Below, in pieces: positions 8,540 to 17,455 of a stretch of DNA of 64,000 bases. The stretch comes from an uncultured Shewanella sp. GTDB taxonomy: Bacteria; Pseudomonadota; Gammaproteobacteria; Enterobacterales; Shewanellaceae. The notes under the pieces are model-generated. The model was given only the letters and a program-made list of their open reading frames with translations, was not told where the DNA came from and did not search any database. The DNA lies in the NCBI RefSeq assembly GCF_947497935.1, contig NZ_CANMIO010000018.1, positions 28,664-92,663 of the forward strand. Direction: 5' to 3'. Position 1 is the stretch's first letter, and each line of letters opens with the position of its first letter. The position numbers and the translations under genes are program-made.

Positions 8540-8648
8540 ATAGCCTCTTATCCCATAATTTGGCTGTGGGTATTACTCTGCCTGACTCTCGGCGCATTGA
8601 CGTCGATACCACAAGGTATATTGGCTTTAAACTGGTATTACCTTAGCG

Positions 8649-9047
8649 TTATAAACTTGAGGCAAAAGCCAGTAAATTCACCACCACCAGAGCTATCATC
8701 ACCGCCCAAGTCAGCAGCATCCCCCAGAAGCGACCCAAATGATAACCACCTTGACCTTGAGTTAAGCCAATAGCATGGAGCAAGCGCGCAATAATCCACA
8801 CGGTACCAAACAGATGTAATAACAGAGCGCTTGTACCATTCATCTCTGCAACCACTAATAACAACAACACTATGGGTGCGTTTTCAAGCAGGTTGGCATG
8901 TACTCGCTGAGCTAAGGTGAGGGCTTCATTGCCCGCACTACCGATACCAATCTTATGAGCGCGACGTAGCTTTATTACTCTATAAGTCAACACAATCACG
9001 AGTAATGCAGTAAGGCTTACATACAACCCTGATACGGCAAGTGGCAT
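8649..9047 (-). CDS. MAPEG-family membrane protein (YecN-like)
   Basis: 132 residues from the ATG at 9047, chosen because AGGA lies 6-7 bases upstream and the length matches the ~131-residue YecN group; an in-frame ATG at 9086 would add 13 residues with no ribosome site. Four hydrophobic helices are visible, and the family signature is present: Arg-rich loop after helix 1, then QRVHANLLENAPIVLLLL (about residues 44-62) with the conserved R-x-H-x-N-x-x-E. MAPEG proteins act in glutathione and eicosanoid metabolism in eukaryotes; bacterial YecN-type roles are unsettled. The gene is monocistronic and divergent from the ThrE-like gene. Confidence 0.85.
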   Translation of the reverse strand: MPLAVSGLYVSLTALLVIVLTYRVIKLRRAHKIGIGSAGNEALTLAQRVHANLLENAPIVLLLLVVAEMNGTSALLLHLFGTVWIIARLLHAIGLTQGQGGYHLGRFWGMLLTWAVMIALVVVNLLAFASSL

Positions 9048-9258
9048 TTTATATCCTGCTAAATTTTGCACACAAAACCATAGCATTACAATTGCAGAAC
9101 ATAATGTAAATAAATGGCAACTTTTTTAACTCAAATAGGGTAAGATGCGCTCGTCAAATTATGACAAATAAATAGCTGCGACTAACAACTAACGAAAACA
9201 GTTTAAACCGCTGTTTAATATAAAAATAATCCTGAAGTCACCTATAGCGAATATCATA

Positions 9259-10479
9259 GTGGATAATCAAGAGTTCTTAGAAAAGCGCCGTTTTATTATT
9301 AGACTCGGTAAAGCACTGCATAAATTTGGCACACCAGCCTACCGTTTAGAAACCCACCTACAGGGTGTTTCTAATGTGCTTGGGATCGAAGGCTATTTTT
9401 TAATATCGCCAACGGCAATGACCTTTGTATTGCAACACGACGAAGACCAAGAATATAACCACGTAGCTCGAGTTAACCCAGGTGAACTCGATTTAGGTTC
9501 TCTCGCTAGGACTGATGAATTAGTCGAAGAGCTAATGTCAGGTCAGCGCACACTCAGTGAAGCACTTGAACGTCTAGAAGAAATTTCCAATAAGCCTAAC
9601 CCGTACGGCACTAAATTAACTCTGCTCGCCTTCGGTACGTCAGCCGGAGCGTTTGCAATGCTGATGGGCACCAGTTGGAACGATGTATTTTGGTCTGGCA
9701 TGTTAGGCCTAATGGTTTATGGCCTCGTCTATCGCGCCGAGCGCTCTAAGCGTATGGCCGAAATGCTTGAACCCCTCGCCGCGATTTTATGTGCCATTAC
9801 TGCGTACGGAATAGCTAAAGTCGACCCCTCGGTTAATATTCCCGTGGTGATCTTGTCAGGCATTATTATCTTTATCCCTGGTTTAGCACTAACGCTGGGC
9901 TTAGCAGAACTGGCCGCACGCGATCTTATCTCTGGTACAGCTAGAGTCATGGACGCCTTTATGCTGCTGTTTAAGCTGTATTTTGGAGTAATTTTGGGTA
10001 TGGCCATAGGTAAAGCCTTGTTTGGTGAAACCACCTATGTGCCCCCCGGATCATTACCACAATGGGGAATTTGGGCCGCGGTGCCCATATTGTCGACGGC
10101 GCTTGTGATTATCTTTAAAGCCAGGTTGAAAGACTCACCTTGGGGAATTATGGCGGGGATTGTGGCATTTTTCTCTGCCATGCTGGGGGGGCTCTATTTT
10201 GGCGAATCTATCGGCATTTTCTTTGGTGCATTAGCCGTAGGTATCTATTCGAATTTATTTGCGCGCTGGATGAAAGCCCCCGCATCTATCGCTCTACTGC
10301 AGGGTATCGTCATCTTAGTCCCTGGTAGCAAGACCTATATTGGGCTCAACACTCTAATCCTAGGTGAGACTATCTTTAACCAATCTCATTTAGGTATTCA
10401 GATCTTCTTAATCTTTATGTCCATTGTCGCAGGCTTGATCTTTGCTAATGTCGCGGTGCCGCCTAGACGCACCTTGTAA
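9259..10479 (+). CDS. ThrE-family threonine/serine exporter, single-chain form
   Basis: 406 residues. The N-terminal ~110 residues form the soluble DUF1212-type region (KALHKFGTPAYRLETHL) and the rest is about ten transmembrane helices, including the paired GxxxxxPG motifs (FIPGLALTLGLAELAARD, LVPGSKTYIGLN). Full-length ThrE joins what E. coli encodes as YjjP and YjjB, so both halves are here in one protein. Family members export threonine/serine or small dicarboxylates using the proton gradient. The start is a GTG at 9259; no in-frame ATG lies nearby and the ribosome site is weak. A strong terminator follows. Confidence 0.85.
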   Translation: MDNQEFLEKRRFIIRLGKALHKFGTPAYRLETHLQGVSNVLGIEGYFLISPTAMTFVLQHDEDQEYNHVARVNPGELDLGSLARTDELVEELMSGQRTLSEALERLEEISNKPNPYGTKLTLLAFGTSAGAFAMLMGTSWNDVFWSGMLGLMVYGLVYRAERSKRMAEMLEPLAAILCAITAYGIAKVDPSVNIPVVILSGIIIFIPGLALTLGLAELAARDLISGTARVMDAFMLLFKLYFGVILGMAIGKALFGETTYVPPGSLPQWGIWAAVPILSTALVIIFKARLKDSPWGIMAGIVAFFSAMLGGLYFGESIGIFFGALAVGIYSNLFARWMKAPASIALLQGIVILVPGSKTYIGLNTLILGETIFNQSHLGIQIFLIFMSIVAGLIFANVAVPPRRTL

Positions 10480-10500
10480 TAATTAACGGCAATTAATACC

Positions 10501-10530
10501 GAAAAAGAGCGCTTATAGGCGCTCTTTTTT
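10501..10530 (+). terminator. Rho-independent terminator of ThrE-like gene
   Basis: GAGCGC/GCGCTC stem with a 6-base loop, preceded by five A and followed by six T, 22 bases after the stop. Confidence 0.85.
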
Positions 10531-10659
10531 ATTGCATCACATCATTTTCAGCTTTAGTAAATCAACATGTTATTGCTTGAGTAATCTACACTTACCTTGT
10601 ATTACAAATTTGTTACTTGTTGCAATTAGTGGATCGCGCCAAGGAGTATAACGGATAGA

Positions 10660-12306
10660 ATGAAACGGCTTTTCAGCGTGACATTGGCATTCTTGTTTAG
10701 CATCCATGCGGATGCCGCTTCTGCTGAAAATAAAACCACAGCTATCGATAACAAGCATGCTGGTGATTACGAACAAAAAAAACAAACCAAGAATATTGTC
10801 ATCAAGAGTAATGACATTTTTGACCTATCCGATCCTGAAACTTTTTTTATTCATCGTTGGGCCAATTACCTACATATTAACACTCGAGACTTGGTGGTTC
10901 GCGATAAACTCAGCTTTTCAGAAGGTGATAAAATCAGCCAAAAAGACTTAGAAGAAGCACAGCGACTTCTGCGGGCTCAAGCCTATATCCGCGATGCCAG
11001 AGTCACATTTTCTCAGCCTGCCGCCGATGCCGACCTTGCCGATGAAGGTGAAAATATTCTGGTTGAAACTTGGGACAACTGGTCACTATTGCCGACCTTT
11101 AGTGCTAGTCATAGCGGTGGAGAGAGTAAGTTCTCTATCGGCCTCAAAGAAGATAACTTGCTCGGCTACGGTATTCGAACTCGCGTAAAGTACCAATCAG
11201 ATGCCGATCGAACCGGTTATAAGTTTGCCATCGAGGCGCCAGTTTATTTCATTAGACACGCTACCATCGCCGCTGACTTTTATGATAATAGCGATGGACA
11301 GGCTACATATCTTTATTTTGAAAAGCCTTTTTACAGCTTAGACAGCACTCACATGTACTCTGCCGAGTACTTAGATGATTACCGTGTCGATACCCTCAAA
11401 CAAAACGGCCAGGACATTAATGAGTTTGAGCATACCGAGACTTACAACAATGGCCGCTTTGGCTGGTTGGTTGACCGCAATAGTGACGAACTGTCTCGAA
11501 TCATTGCTGGGGTGACTCAAGATCGGCATGAGTTTGCACATATCGATAGTTACCCCACTTCAGAACTGCCACAAGACAGAGACTTTCTTTACCCTTGGCT
11601 GGCCTATCAATATCTTCAAGATGATTTCAAAGTGCTCAACAATGTGCATCTTATTAATTACAACGAAGACTTTAATCTGGGCTGGCAACACTACTTCAGG
11701 CTGGGCTTAGAAACCCGAGATCTCAATGACAACTCGCCTGTCGGCTACCATGTCGATTGGCGCTCTAGTCGTGGTTATCAAGGCGATGAGCAGCTCATTT
11801 TATTAGAGATGGATGCAAAAGGCGTATTTGCTACCAACCAAAAAGACTTTTATCAAATCAATGTCGCTGCAGAATATTTCTTCCATCTCAGCCCTAAATG
11901 GACAGCTTACTCTAAGCTTAGACTCAGCACCTCACAAAATAACTACTTAGACAAACCCTTTGCTTTAGGTGACGAAACTGGAGTTCGTGGCTATCCCAAT
12001 GACTATCAATATGGCGACCATCAGTGGGCCTTTACCGCAGAGATCCGTAACTATCCAAACATCAATCTATATCAACTCGCCGAACTCGGCTGGGCAATCT
12101 TCACCGATATTGGTCACGCATTTGGTGGCACTGATGCAAATAACGCAGTGTCTTCGCCTATCGGTAGCTTCGGGATTGGCGCGAGAATTTATTCATCTAA
12201 ATCCAGCTACGGCAATGTAGCCCATATAGACTTAAGCCTGCCCTATACTAGCGGCGTCGACGTCAACAGTTGGGAGTGGCGCTTTCAGGTGAAAAAACAT
12301 TTCTAG
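10660..12306 (+). CDS. Omp85-like outer-membrane beta-barrel protein with one POTRA-like region
   Basis: 548 residues. A signal peptide (about 1-22) leads to a region (about 60-140) with POTRA features: LSFSEGDKISQKDLEEAQRL, then LRAQAYIRDARVTF and an ILVETWDNWSLLPTFS exit strand. From ~145 to the end alternating strands form a barrel; VRGY at 442-445 (GDETGVRGYP) matches the conserved RGF/RGY loop of Omp85 proteins, and the chain ends in FQVKKHF with terminal Phe. Omp85 members insert or export proteins or lipids. This one is far shorter than BamA and keeps a single POTRA-like unit, more like patatin-linked or two-partner forms but with neither partner. It is alone in its transcription unit. 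Specific function unknown. Confidence 0.75.
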   Translation: MKRLFSVTLAFLFSIHADAASAENKTTAIDNKHAGDYEQKKQTKNIVIKSNDIFDLSDPETFFIHRWANYLHINTRDLVVRDKLSFSEGDKISQKDLEEAQRLLRAQAYIRDARVTFSQPAADADLADEGENILVETWDNWSLLPTFSASHSGGESKFSIGLKEDNLLGYGIRTRVKYQSDADRTGYKFAIEAPVYFIRHATIAADFYDNSDGQATYLYFEKPFYSLDSTHMYSAEYLDDYRVDTLKQNGQDINEFEHTETYNNGRFGWLVDRNSDELSRIIAGVTQDRHEFAHIDSYPTSELPQDRDFLYPWLAYQYLQDDFKVLNNVHLINYNEDFNLGWQHYFRLGLETRDLNDNSPVGYHVDWRSSRGYQGDEQLILLEMDAKGVFATNQKDFYQINVAAEYFFHLSPKWTAYSKLRLSTSQNNYLDKPFALGDETGVRGYPNDYQYGDHQWAFTAEIRNYPNINLYQLAELGWAIFTDIGHAFGGTDANNAVSSPIGSFGIGARIYSSKSSYGNVAHIDLSLPYTSGVDVNSWEWRFQVKKHF

Positions 12307-12400
12307 TCATGCAGCAAATCAGAGAGCCTAGGCAGAAATCAATGTAGCCATCTTTGCAATACACCAATAAATATATAGATAGAAAACAAAGAACATAAAA

Positions 12401-12424
12401 AAGCCTCTAATAAATTAGAGGCTT
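12401..12424 (-). terminator. Terminator of small lipoprotein gene
   Basis: AAGCCTCTAAT and ATTAGAGGCTT form an 11-bp inverted repeat; read on the minus strand a run of T follows, so it ends the lipoprotein gene that stops at 12470. Confidence 0.75.
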
Positions 12425-12469
12425 AGACATTGAGTAATACGAGCAGTTACTCAGGCCGATGAACCAATA

Positions 12470-12889
12470 TTAGTTTTCGTCGGCGAAGGCTTCAATTTTG
12501 GCCTTAATCGCATTCTTCTGCTCTTTATTTTCCAGTTTATAGATCCGCTTTATTTGTGCTTTCATCATGGGGTCTTGCACCGTCGACACTGAATCGAAGC
12601 CGACTTCAACTTTGCCTAGAGTAGATGTCACCAATAAGCCTTGGGCAAAGTTAAGATCATTCAAGCCACCACCCAAAATCAGCAAATAACTCTGTCTGGG
12701 TCGAGAGGTAAGGATCAGTGAATATCTATCGATACTCTCCCAACCATCCATACGAAAATTATCTATCGAATTAACCTGCTCTAGCTCTGGAAAGGTATAT
12801 TTAGCTATCCGTTCTTTACTCGCCTCACTGGAGGCGCAACCAGCTAAGACAAGAATAAATAATAAAGACACTAATTTTAGTAAACGCAT
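12470..12889 (-). CDS. Small lipoprotein (possibly DUF6491 family)
   Basis: 139 residues. A lipobox LAGC puts the lipidated cysteine at residue 18. The mature part carries INDF-like pieces: VNSIDNFRMDGWESIDRYSLILTSRPRQSYLLIL, shown here in position around residues 39-72 as a strand-turn-strand pattern, then a C-terminal charged helix (KLENKEQKNAIKAKIEAF). The pattern of a conserved W/D stretch followed by SR-P-YLL recalls DUF6491, but I hold this loosely. A single gene with its own terminator; the protein should sit in the inner leaflet of the outer membrane. No function can be assigned. Confidence 0.7.
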   Translation of the reverse strand: MRLLKLVSLLFILVLAGCASSEASKERIAKYTFPELEQVNSIDNFRMDGWESIDRYSLILTSRPRQSYLLILGGGLNDLNFAQGLLVTSTLGKVEVGFDSVSTVQDPMMKAQIKRIYKLENKEQKNAIKAKIEAFADEN

Positions 12890-13000
12890 AAATTCATCTC
12901 CTTACAACTTCACTCTACTGTAGCAGTTATTAATGGATGCGCAAAAAACAATCAACCCAAATTCAGTCCCAGCAAAATAACTTAACCTTAGCTGTTAACC

Positions 13001-13327
13001 CTAATGAGTATGCCCCTGTGAAAAGTTAATCATCATCACACCTACGGCCACCAGCGCCATACCAACCCAAGCCGTCATATCGAGATGTTGGCGATAAAAC
13101 AGAGCAGATAAAAGCGTTACCGTGACAATGGCTAAGCCAGCCCAAAGTGCATGCACTACACCAACGGGCATACCTTTCATTGCCTGACCTAGAAAGATAA
13201 ACGCCGTCAGATGCCCTAATAACACAAATGCGGCAGGCAATGGCTTACTAAAACCATCTGTGGCTTTTAGCGCCACATGAGACAAAGCTTCCGCCACCAC
13301 ACCCAGTAAAAGAAAAATCCAGCTCAT
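13001..13327 (-). CDS. Small multidrug resistance (SMR/EmrE-like) transporter
   Basis: 108 residues in four hydrophobic helices, the normal SMR size. The essential membrane-embedded acidic residue is E13 (GVVAEALSHVALK), equivalent to E14 of EmrE, and helix 3 carries VHALWAGLAIVTVTLLSALF with the aromatic/Gly pattern of the family. SMR dimers exchange protons for cationic or guanidinium-like compounds. Start at 13327. A composite operator copy lies 102 bases upstream, shared with adhC, lysR and the NADH dehydrogenase-like gene, which suggests a job in the same stress response. Substrate is unknown. Confidence 0.85.
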   Translation of the reverse strand: MSWIFLLLGVVAEALSHVALKATDGFSKPLPAAFVLLGHLTAFIFLGQAMKGMPVGVVHALWAGLAIVTVTLLSALFYRQHLDMTAWVGMALVAVGVMMINFSQGHTH

Positions 13328-13413
13328 GTTATTACCTTAATTTTGCTCGGCAAAGCTCTGTTTGCAAAGGCGTTAAAATCATTGTCTGTATTATATTTGC
13401 CTGAGAGTTAATG

Positions 13414-13454
13414 ATAATCACCCTGAAATACAAATCACTTTTACCCGAGGGTAA
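13414..13454 (-). promoter_or_regulatory. Composite operator (copy A) and putative -10 for the SMR gene
   Basis: TTAC-N6-GTAA at 13441-13454 with a degenerate GTGA-T-TTGT after a two-base gap (13430-13438), read toward the SMR gene. Ten bases further is GATTAT (minus strand, 13414-13419), a putative -10. The same elements recur before adhC with identical spacing, and the bases beyond the box (GGTAATAATCTT on the plus strand) are identical in both. Confidence 0.6.
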
Positions 13455-13473
13455 TAATCTTCTTAAAGGTAAT

Positions 13474-13500
13474 AAAAAGCCGCCTAATTGGCGGCTTTTT
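13474..13500. terminator. Bidirectional terminator, ends the adhC-fghA transcript
   Basis: GCCGCC/GGCGGC stem with a TAATT loop, five A before and five T after. It lies 30 bases beyond the fghA stop on the minus strand. Confidence 0.8.
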
Positions 13501-13529
13501 GCATCTATTTTGCAGGTAAAAGTGCTGCT

Positions 13530-14369
13530 TTACTTAGCCAAGTGCTCAGCATGAAAACGCAGGTGGTTTTCAATAAAGCTAGATATGAAGTAATAACTAT
13601 GGTCGAAACCTTCTTGCATGTTTAGCGTTAAAGGATAACCACTGATGCTAGCAGCCGCTTCTAACACTTCAGGTTTTAACTGCTCAACAAGAAAATCATC
13701 GGCGTCACCCTGATCAACCAGCGCTGGTACAAACTCAGTAGCTTGACGCATCAACAGGCTAGCATCGTATTCAGCCCAAGTTGTGGTATCTCGACCTAAA
13801 TACGCAGTGAACGCCTTTTTGCCCCAAGGGCAATTAACTGGATTGGCAATCGGGCTAAATGCAGACACAGACTGGTAAGCCTGTGGATTACGCATCGCAA
13901 TCACTAATGCACCATGTCCCCCCATTGAGTGACCCGCAATTGAGCGTTTGTCACTAACTGGGAACATAGATTCAATCAATTGTGGTAACTCATTCACCAC
14001 ATAATCATACATACGGTAATGGCGGTTCCATGGTGCTTGAGTCGCGTTAACGTAGAAACCAGCGCCCTTACCTAAATCGTAGCCGGCATCGTCGGCAACA
14101 TCGTCACCACGTGGGCTAGTATCTGGTGCGACTATCGCAATGCCAAGTTCGGCAGCCATACGCTGTGCGCCGGCTTTTTGCATAAAGTTTTCATCGGTAC
14201 AGGTTAAGCCTGACAACCAATAAAGCACTGGTACTTTTTTACCATTTGACGCTTGAGGCGGTAGATAAACCGCAAATCGCATGGCGCAATTAAGGGTTTT
14301 AGACTGGTGGCTATATTGCTTATGCCAGCCGCCAAAGCTCTTATTCACACTGATATTTTCTACGGTCAT
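13530..14369 (-). CDS. fghA: S-formylglutathione hydrolase
   Basis: 279 residues, typical for the family. The alpha/beta-hydrolase nucleophile is S148 in GHSMGGHGAL; the oxyanion region YWLSGLTCTDENF (about 50-62) and the C-terminal catalytic His in GFDHSYYFI are visible. It hydrolyses S-formylglutathione to formate and glutathione, the last step of glutathione-dependent formaldehyde oxidation in the cytoplasm. It follows adhC on the same strand with a 95-base gap that contains a stem-loop, so both probably share the adhC promoter with partial attenuation between. Confidence 0.95.
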   Translation of the reverse strand: MTVENISVNKSFGGWHKQYSHQSKTLNCAMRFAVYLPPQASNGKKVPVLYWLSGLTCTDENFMQKAGAQRMAAELGIAIVAPDTSPRGDDVADDAGYDLGKGAGFYVNATQAPWNRHYRMYDYVVNELPQLIESMFPVSDKRSIAGHSMGGHGALVIAMRNPQAYQSVSAFSPIANPVNCPWGKKAFTAYLGRDTTTWAEYDASLLMRQATEFVPALVDQGDADDFLVEQLKPEVLEAAASISGYPLTLNMQEGFDHSYYFISSFIENHLRFHAEHLAK

Positions 14370-14424
14370 TTAATACCGACTCCTATAAATTTGTTACATC
14401 GAGAGCTATCGACTCCCTTAAAGA

Positions 14425-14448
14425 AACAAGCGCCCGAAAGCGCTTGTT
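14425..14448 (-). terminator. Stem-loop between adhC and fghA
   Basis: AACAAGCGC and GCGCTTGTT form a 9-bp stem with a 6-base loop in the adhC-fghA gap; on the minus strand it is followed by a T-containing but broken run. It may act as a partial terminator lowering fghA output. Confidence 0.5.
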
Positions 14449-14464
14449 ATTTTGTATGACTTAA

Positions 14465-15595
14465 TTATTTGTCGAAATGAATAACAGTACGAATACTCTT
14501 ACCTTCGTGCATTAGGTCGAATGCTTCGTTAACTTGTTCAAGACCCATAGTGTGAGTGATGAAGTCGTTTAGCTTGAACTCGCCTGCCATGTAACGCTCA
14601 ACGTATTCAGGTAGCTCTGAGCGGCCTTTAACACCACCAAATGCACTACCTTTCCATACACGGCCTGTTACTAACTGGAATGGACGAGTCGAAATTTCTT
14701 GGCCTGCACCCGCAACACCAATAACCACTGACTCACCCCAACCTTTATGGCAGCACTCTAGTGCGCTACGCATAACGTGTACGTTACCGATACACTCGAA
14801 TGAGTAATCTACGCCACCGTCAGTTAGCTCAACAATCACGTCTTGGATTGGCTTGTCGTAATCTTTAGGGTTGATGCAATCAGTTGCACCCAACTTACGT
14901 GCTAGGTCGAACTTGCTTTCGTTAATGTCGATAGCGATGATGCGTGAAGCTTTAGCCATGGCCGCGCCGATAACCGCAGACAGACCAATACCACCCATAC
15001 CGAAGATAGCAACTGTTGCGCCTTCTTCTACTTTAGCGGTGTTCATTACCGCACCCATACCTGTTGTTACACCACAACCTAGCAGACACACTTCTTCAAG
15101 CGGTGCTTCAGGGTTTACTTTCGCTAAAGAGATCTCAGGTAATACTGTGTACTCAGAGAAAGTTGATGTACCCATATAATGGAAAATTTCAACGCCATCT
15201 TTAGAGAAACGCGTGGTGCCATCAGGCATCAAACCTTTACCTTGAGTTTCACGAATTTTCTGACAAAGGTTAGTTTTGCCAGACTTACAGAATTTACATT
15301 CGCCACACTCAGGTGTGTAAAGTGGGATAACGTGGTCGCCTACTTGAACGCTAGTTACGCCTTCACCGATTGACTCAACAATACCGCCGCCTTCGTGGCC
15401 AAGAATACAAGGGAAAATACCTTCTGGATCATCGCCTGATAATGTAAATGCATCAGTGTGACATACGCCAGTGGCGATCATCTTAACGCGCACTTCACCT
15501 TTTTGTGGTGGCATTACATCAACGATTTCCATTGATAGTGGTTGGCCAACTGCCCAAGCTACTGCGGCTTTTGATTTAATTGTTTGTGCTGTCAT
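14465..15595 (-). CDS. adhC: S-(hydroxymethyl)glutathione dehydrogenase / class III alcohol dehydrogenase
   Basis: 376 residues. Catalytic zinc ligands are C45 (GVCHTD), His in GHEGGG (~67) and C174 region (LGCGVTTG); the structural zinc site is the CGECKFCKSGKTNLC cluster near 97-111. The NAD-binding Rossmann motif is GMGGIG near 200. It oxidises the glutathione-formaldehyde adduct to S-formylglutathione and can also reduce S-nitrosoglutathione. It is upstream of fghA in the same direction. The promoter region holds copy B of the composite operator, 101 bases from the start, and a GATTAT -10-like element, pointing to control by the LysR protein encoded about 0.8 kb away. Confidence 0.95.
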   Translation of the reverse strand: MTAQTIKSKAAVAWAVGQPLSMEIVDVMPPQKGEVRVKMIATGVCHTDAFTLSGDDPEGIFPCILGHEGGGIVESIGEGVTSVQVGDHVIPLYTPECGECKFCKSGKTNLCQKIRETQGKGLMPDGTTRFSKDGVEIFHYMGTSTFSEYTVLPEISLAKVNPEAPLEEVCLLGCGVTTGMGAVMNTAKVEEGATVAIFGMGGIGLSAVIGAAMAKASRIIAIDINESKFDLARKLGATDCINPKDYDKPIQDVIVELTDGGVDYSFECIGNVHVMRSALECCHKGWGESVVIGVAGAGQEISTRPFQLVTGRVWKGSAFGGVKGRSELPEYVERYMAGEFKLNDFITHTMGLEQVNEAFDLMHEGKSIRTVIHFDK

Positions 15596-15680
15596 CTTGT
15601 ATTCCTACTCTTAATAAACTTTATATACGGCATGTCACCGCAGTGGGTATGGAAAGATTATAACTACCTGTTTGACATTG

Positions 15681-15721
15681 ATAATCCCATCAATAGGTAA
15701 TTTACCTTTACCATATGGTAA
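15681..15721 (-). promoter_or_regulatory. Composite operator (copy B) and putative -10 for adhC
   Basis: TTAC-CATATG-GTAA at 15708-15721 is a perfect 14-base palindrome. Read toward adhC it is followed after two bases by GTAA-A-TTAC (15697-15705), and ten bases later by GATTAT (15681-15686), a likely -10. The weak -35 position would overlap the box, as expected for an activator-dependent promoter. Confidence 0.65.
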
Positions 15722-15885
15722 TAATCTTTTAAAAATGGCTTCATTTACCACGCAAGTCATTTCAAATGGTTTGCCCTGAGCATCTAGCTAGAAGCAACTT
15801 ATATCCAGTTAGAAGCTAAGCTTGATCACGTTAGAATCAGGCCTAGCTGTTAACAGTGTTTATTCCTAATATCTGCGAAGCCAAC

Positions 15886-16152
15886 TTATCGTAGCTGACT
15901 ATCTTTACTCGCTCGGCGATTGAACAGATGTTGCTTCGCCCGGCTGTTATCGATTTCATTTTGACAATGGATACAGAGTCGAACGCCTGGCACTGCCATC
16001 CGTCTCGCCTCTGGGATCTCTTCACCACACTCTTCACAATGCAGAAGACTCTTCCCGCCAACAAGTCGACTTCTCGCCGCTGCTACGGCATCGTCGACAC
16101 TACTGTCAATTTGGTCTTGTACCGCACCATCTCTAGACCATCCGCCCGCCAT
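15886..16152 (-). CDS. DksA/TraR-type C4 zinc finger protein (YbiI-like)
   Basis: 88 residues from the ATG at 16152, picked because AGAGG lies 7 bases upstream and the resulting protein lines up end to end with E. coli YbiI (MAGGW start, SKDSQLR end); an upstream in-frame ATG at 16209 is not supported. Zinc ligands are C39, C42, C60 and C63 (CEEC and CIHC). Proteins of the DksA/TraR fold can enter the RNA polymerase secondary channel, but YbiI-type short forms lack the long coiled-coil, so an effect on transcription is uncertain. It lies between adhC and the lysR gene and is transcribed away from lysR. Confidence 0.88.
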   Translation of the reverse strand: MAGGWSRDGAVQDQIDSSVDDAVAAARSRLVGGKSLLHCEECGEEIPEARRMAVPGVRLCIHCQNEIDNSRAKQHLFNRRASKDSQLR

Positions 16153-16380
16153 ATTGATACCTCTGCATGACAATTGTGCTACCCAATAAATGATCGACAA
16201 ATGGCGCATTCAATGAGCTGCCATTAATCTATAGTTGAAGTCAGCTCTTTAGTCGACATTGGCTAAAGATGCATTAGTAATTAAAGCGGATTATCTATAT
16301 CAATCAGCATCACTCGACTCGATGGATGTATTATATTTATTTCAGAAAAGATGATAATTAGCTAAATATGCAAATATCTT

Positions 16381-16405
16381 TTACCATACAGTAAAAGTTG
16401 TTTAT
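16381..16405 (+). promoter_or_regulatory. Composite operator (copy C) at the lysR gene
   Basis: TTAC-CATACA-GTAA at 16381-16394, then AA and a degenerate GTTG-T-TTAT, ending 22 bases before the lysR start codon. The position overlaps the expected promoter or leader, fitting autoregulation of a LysR-type gene. Confidence 0.55.
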
Positions 16406-16427
16406 TCAATCCTTATAAGGAAACAGC

Positions 16428-17297
16428 ATGTTTAATTGGGAAGGTGTCAGTGAGTTCGTCGCAGTAGCCGAAGCAGAAAGCTTTACCAAGGCATCGCAAC
16501 GATTAGGCATATCGACTGCGCAAGTGAGTCGTCAAATTAGCGCACTAGAAACAAGGCTTGCGTCTAAATTGTTTCATCGCACCACTCGCAAAGTATCGGT
16601 AACTGAAGTCGGTCGCATCTATTATCAGCATTGTAGACAGGTACTCGACGGTCTCGAAGAAGCCGAGCGGGCTATCACCAATTTGCAAACCAGCCCAAGA
16701 GGGCTATTAAAGCTCACAGCCCCAGTGACCTATGGTGAAATGACCATTGCACCACTGATCAATGACTTTGCAGCGCTCTACCCTGAGCTTGAGGTGAAAC
16801 TCAACCTCACCAATCAAAAGTTAGATTTAGTTGATGAAGGTTACGATTTGGCTATCCGCCTTGGCCATTTAGAAGATTCGAGCATGATGGCCAAAAAGCT
16901 TAGCAGTCGTACCCAATATGTTTGTGCATCACCTAGCTATATATCTACTTATGGCATCCCACATTCATTATCTGAACTGGATCAACACAACTGCTTAATT
17001 GGCACCATGGATTATTGGCGCTTTCAAGAGAATGGCAAAGCCCGTAATGTTCGGGTCAAAGGCAGCTTGAGCTGTAATAGTGGTCATGCATTAGTGGATG
17101 CAGCCATAAAAGGCATAGGCATAGTGCAGCTGCCAGATTATTACGTGCAGCCTTACATTGAAGCAGGAGAGCTCACCGCATTACTTGAACAAAACCGCCA
17201 ACCCGAAGAAGGCATTTGGGCGCTATACCCACAAAATCGCCACCTTTCACCCAAGGTGCGCATGTTGCTCGACCACCTAACGGCAGGTTTAAAGTAA
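16428..17297 (+). CDS. LysR-family transcriptional regulator
   Basis: 289 residues. The N-terminal winged helix-turn-helix (about 1-60) contains FTKASQRLGISTAQVSRQIS and the linker helix LETRLASKLFHRTTRKVSVTE; from ~90 the periplasmic-binding-protein-like effector domain follows. It belongs to the common AaeR/DsdC-like branch with short effector domain. AAGGA lies 8 bases before the start. The four composite operators nearby have the dyad form expected of LysR proteins (T-N11-A within TTAC-N6-GTAA), and one lies at its own promoter, so it is the obvious candidate regulator of adhC-fghA, the SMR gene and the NADH dehydrogenase-like gene. The inducer is not known; formaldehyde or a related electrophile is a reasonable guess. 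Confidence 0.9.
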   Translation: MFNWEGVSEFVAVAEAESFTKASQRLGISTAQVSRQISALETRLASKLFHRTTRKVSVTEVGRIYYQHCRQVLDGLEEAERAITNLQTSPRGLLKLTAPVTYGEMTIAPLINDFAALYPELEVKLNLTNQKLDLVDEGYDLAIRLGHLEDSSMMAKKLSSRTQYVCASPSYISTYGIPHSLSELDQHNCLIGTMDYWRFQENGKARNVRVKGSLSCNSGHALVDAAIKGIGIVQLPDYYVQPYIEAGELTALLEQNRQPEEGIWALYPQNRHLSPKVRMLLDHLTAGLK

Positions 17298-17340
17298 TCC
17301 AGCTAAACAACTGACTCATATTCCTGTACTGTCGAAAACA

Positions 17341-17380
17341 AAAAACGAGCCAAAACTAATAGTTCTGACTCGTTCTTTTT
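17341..17380. terminator. Bidirectional terminator between lysR and the large lipoprotein gene
   Basis: AACGAG/CTCGTT outer stem with inner AACT/AGTT pairing, A-rich on the left and T-rich on the right. The two flanking genes converge on it. Confidence 0.65.
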
Positions 17381-17455
17381 ATTATAGCCTTATACTATTT
17401 TAATCGAGAATGAATACCCTCGCGATATTAAGTAATACAACAGGCTATCCGGCAC

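Noticed and set aside
13407..13425. Fur-box-like sequence containing AATGATAATCA before the SMR gene
   Set aside because: Only about 14 of 19 positions fit, and the GATAATC part is better explained as the minus-strand -10 element because it recurs at the same distance from the operator before adhC.
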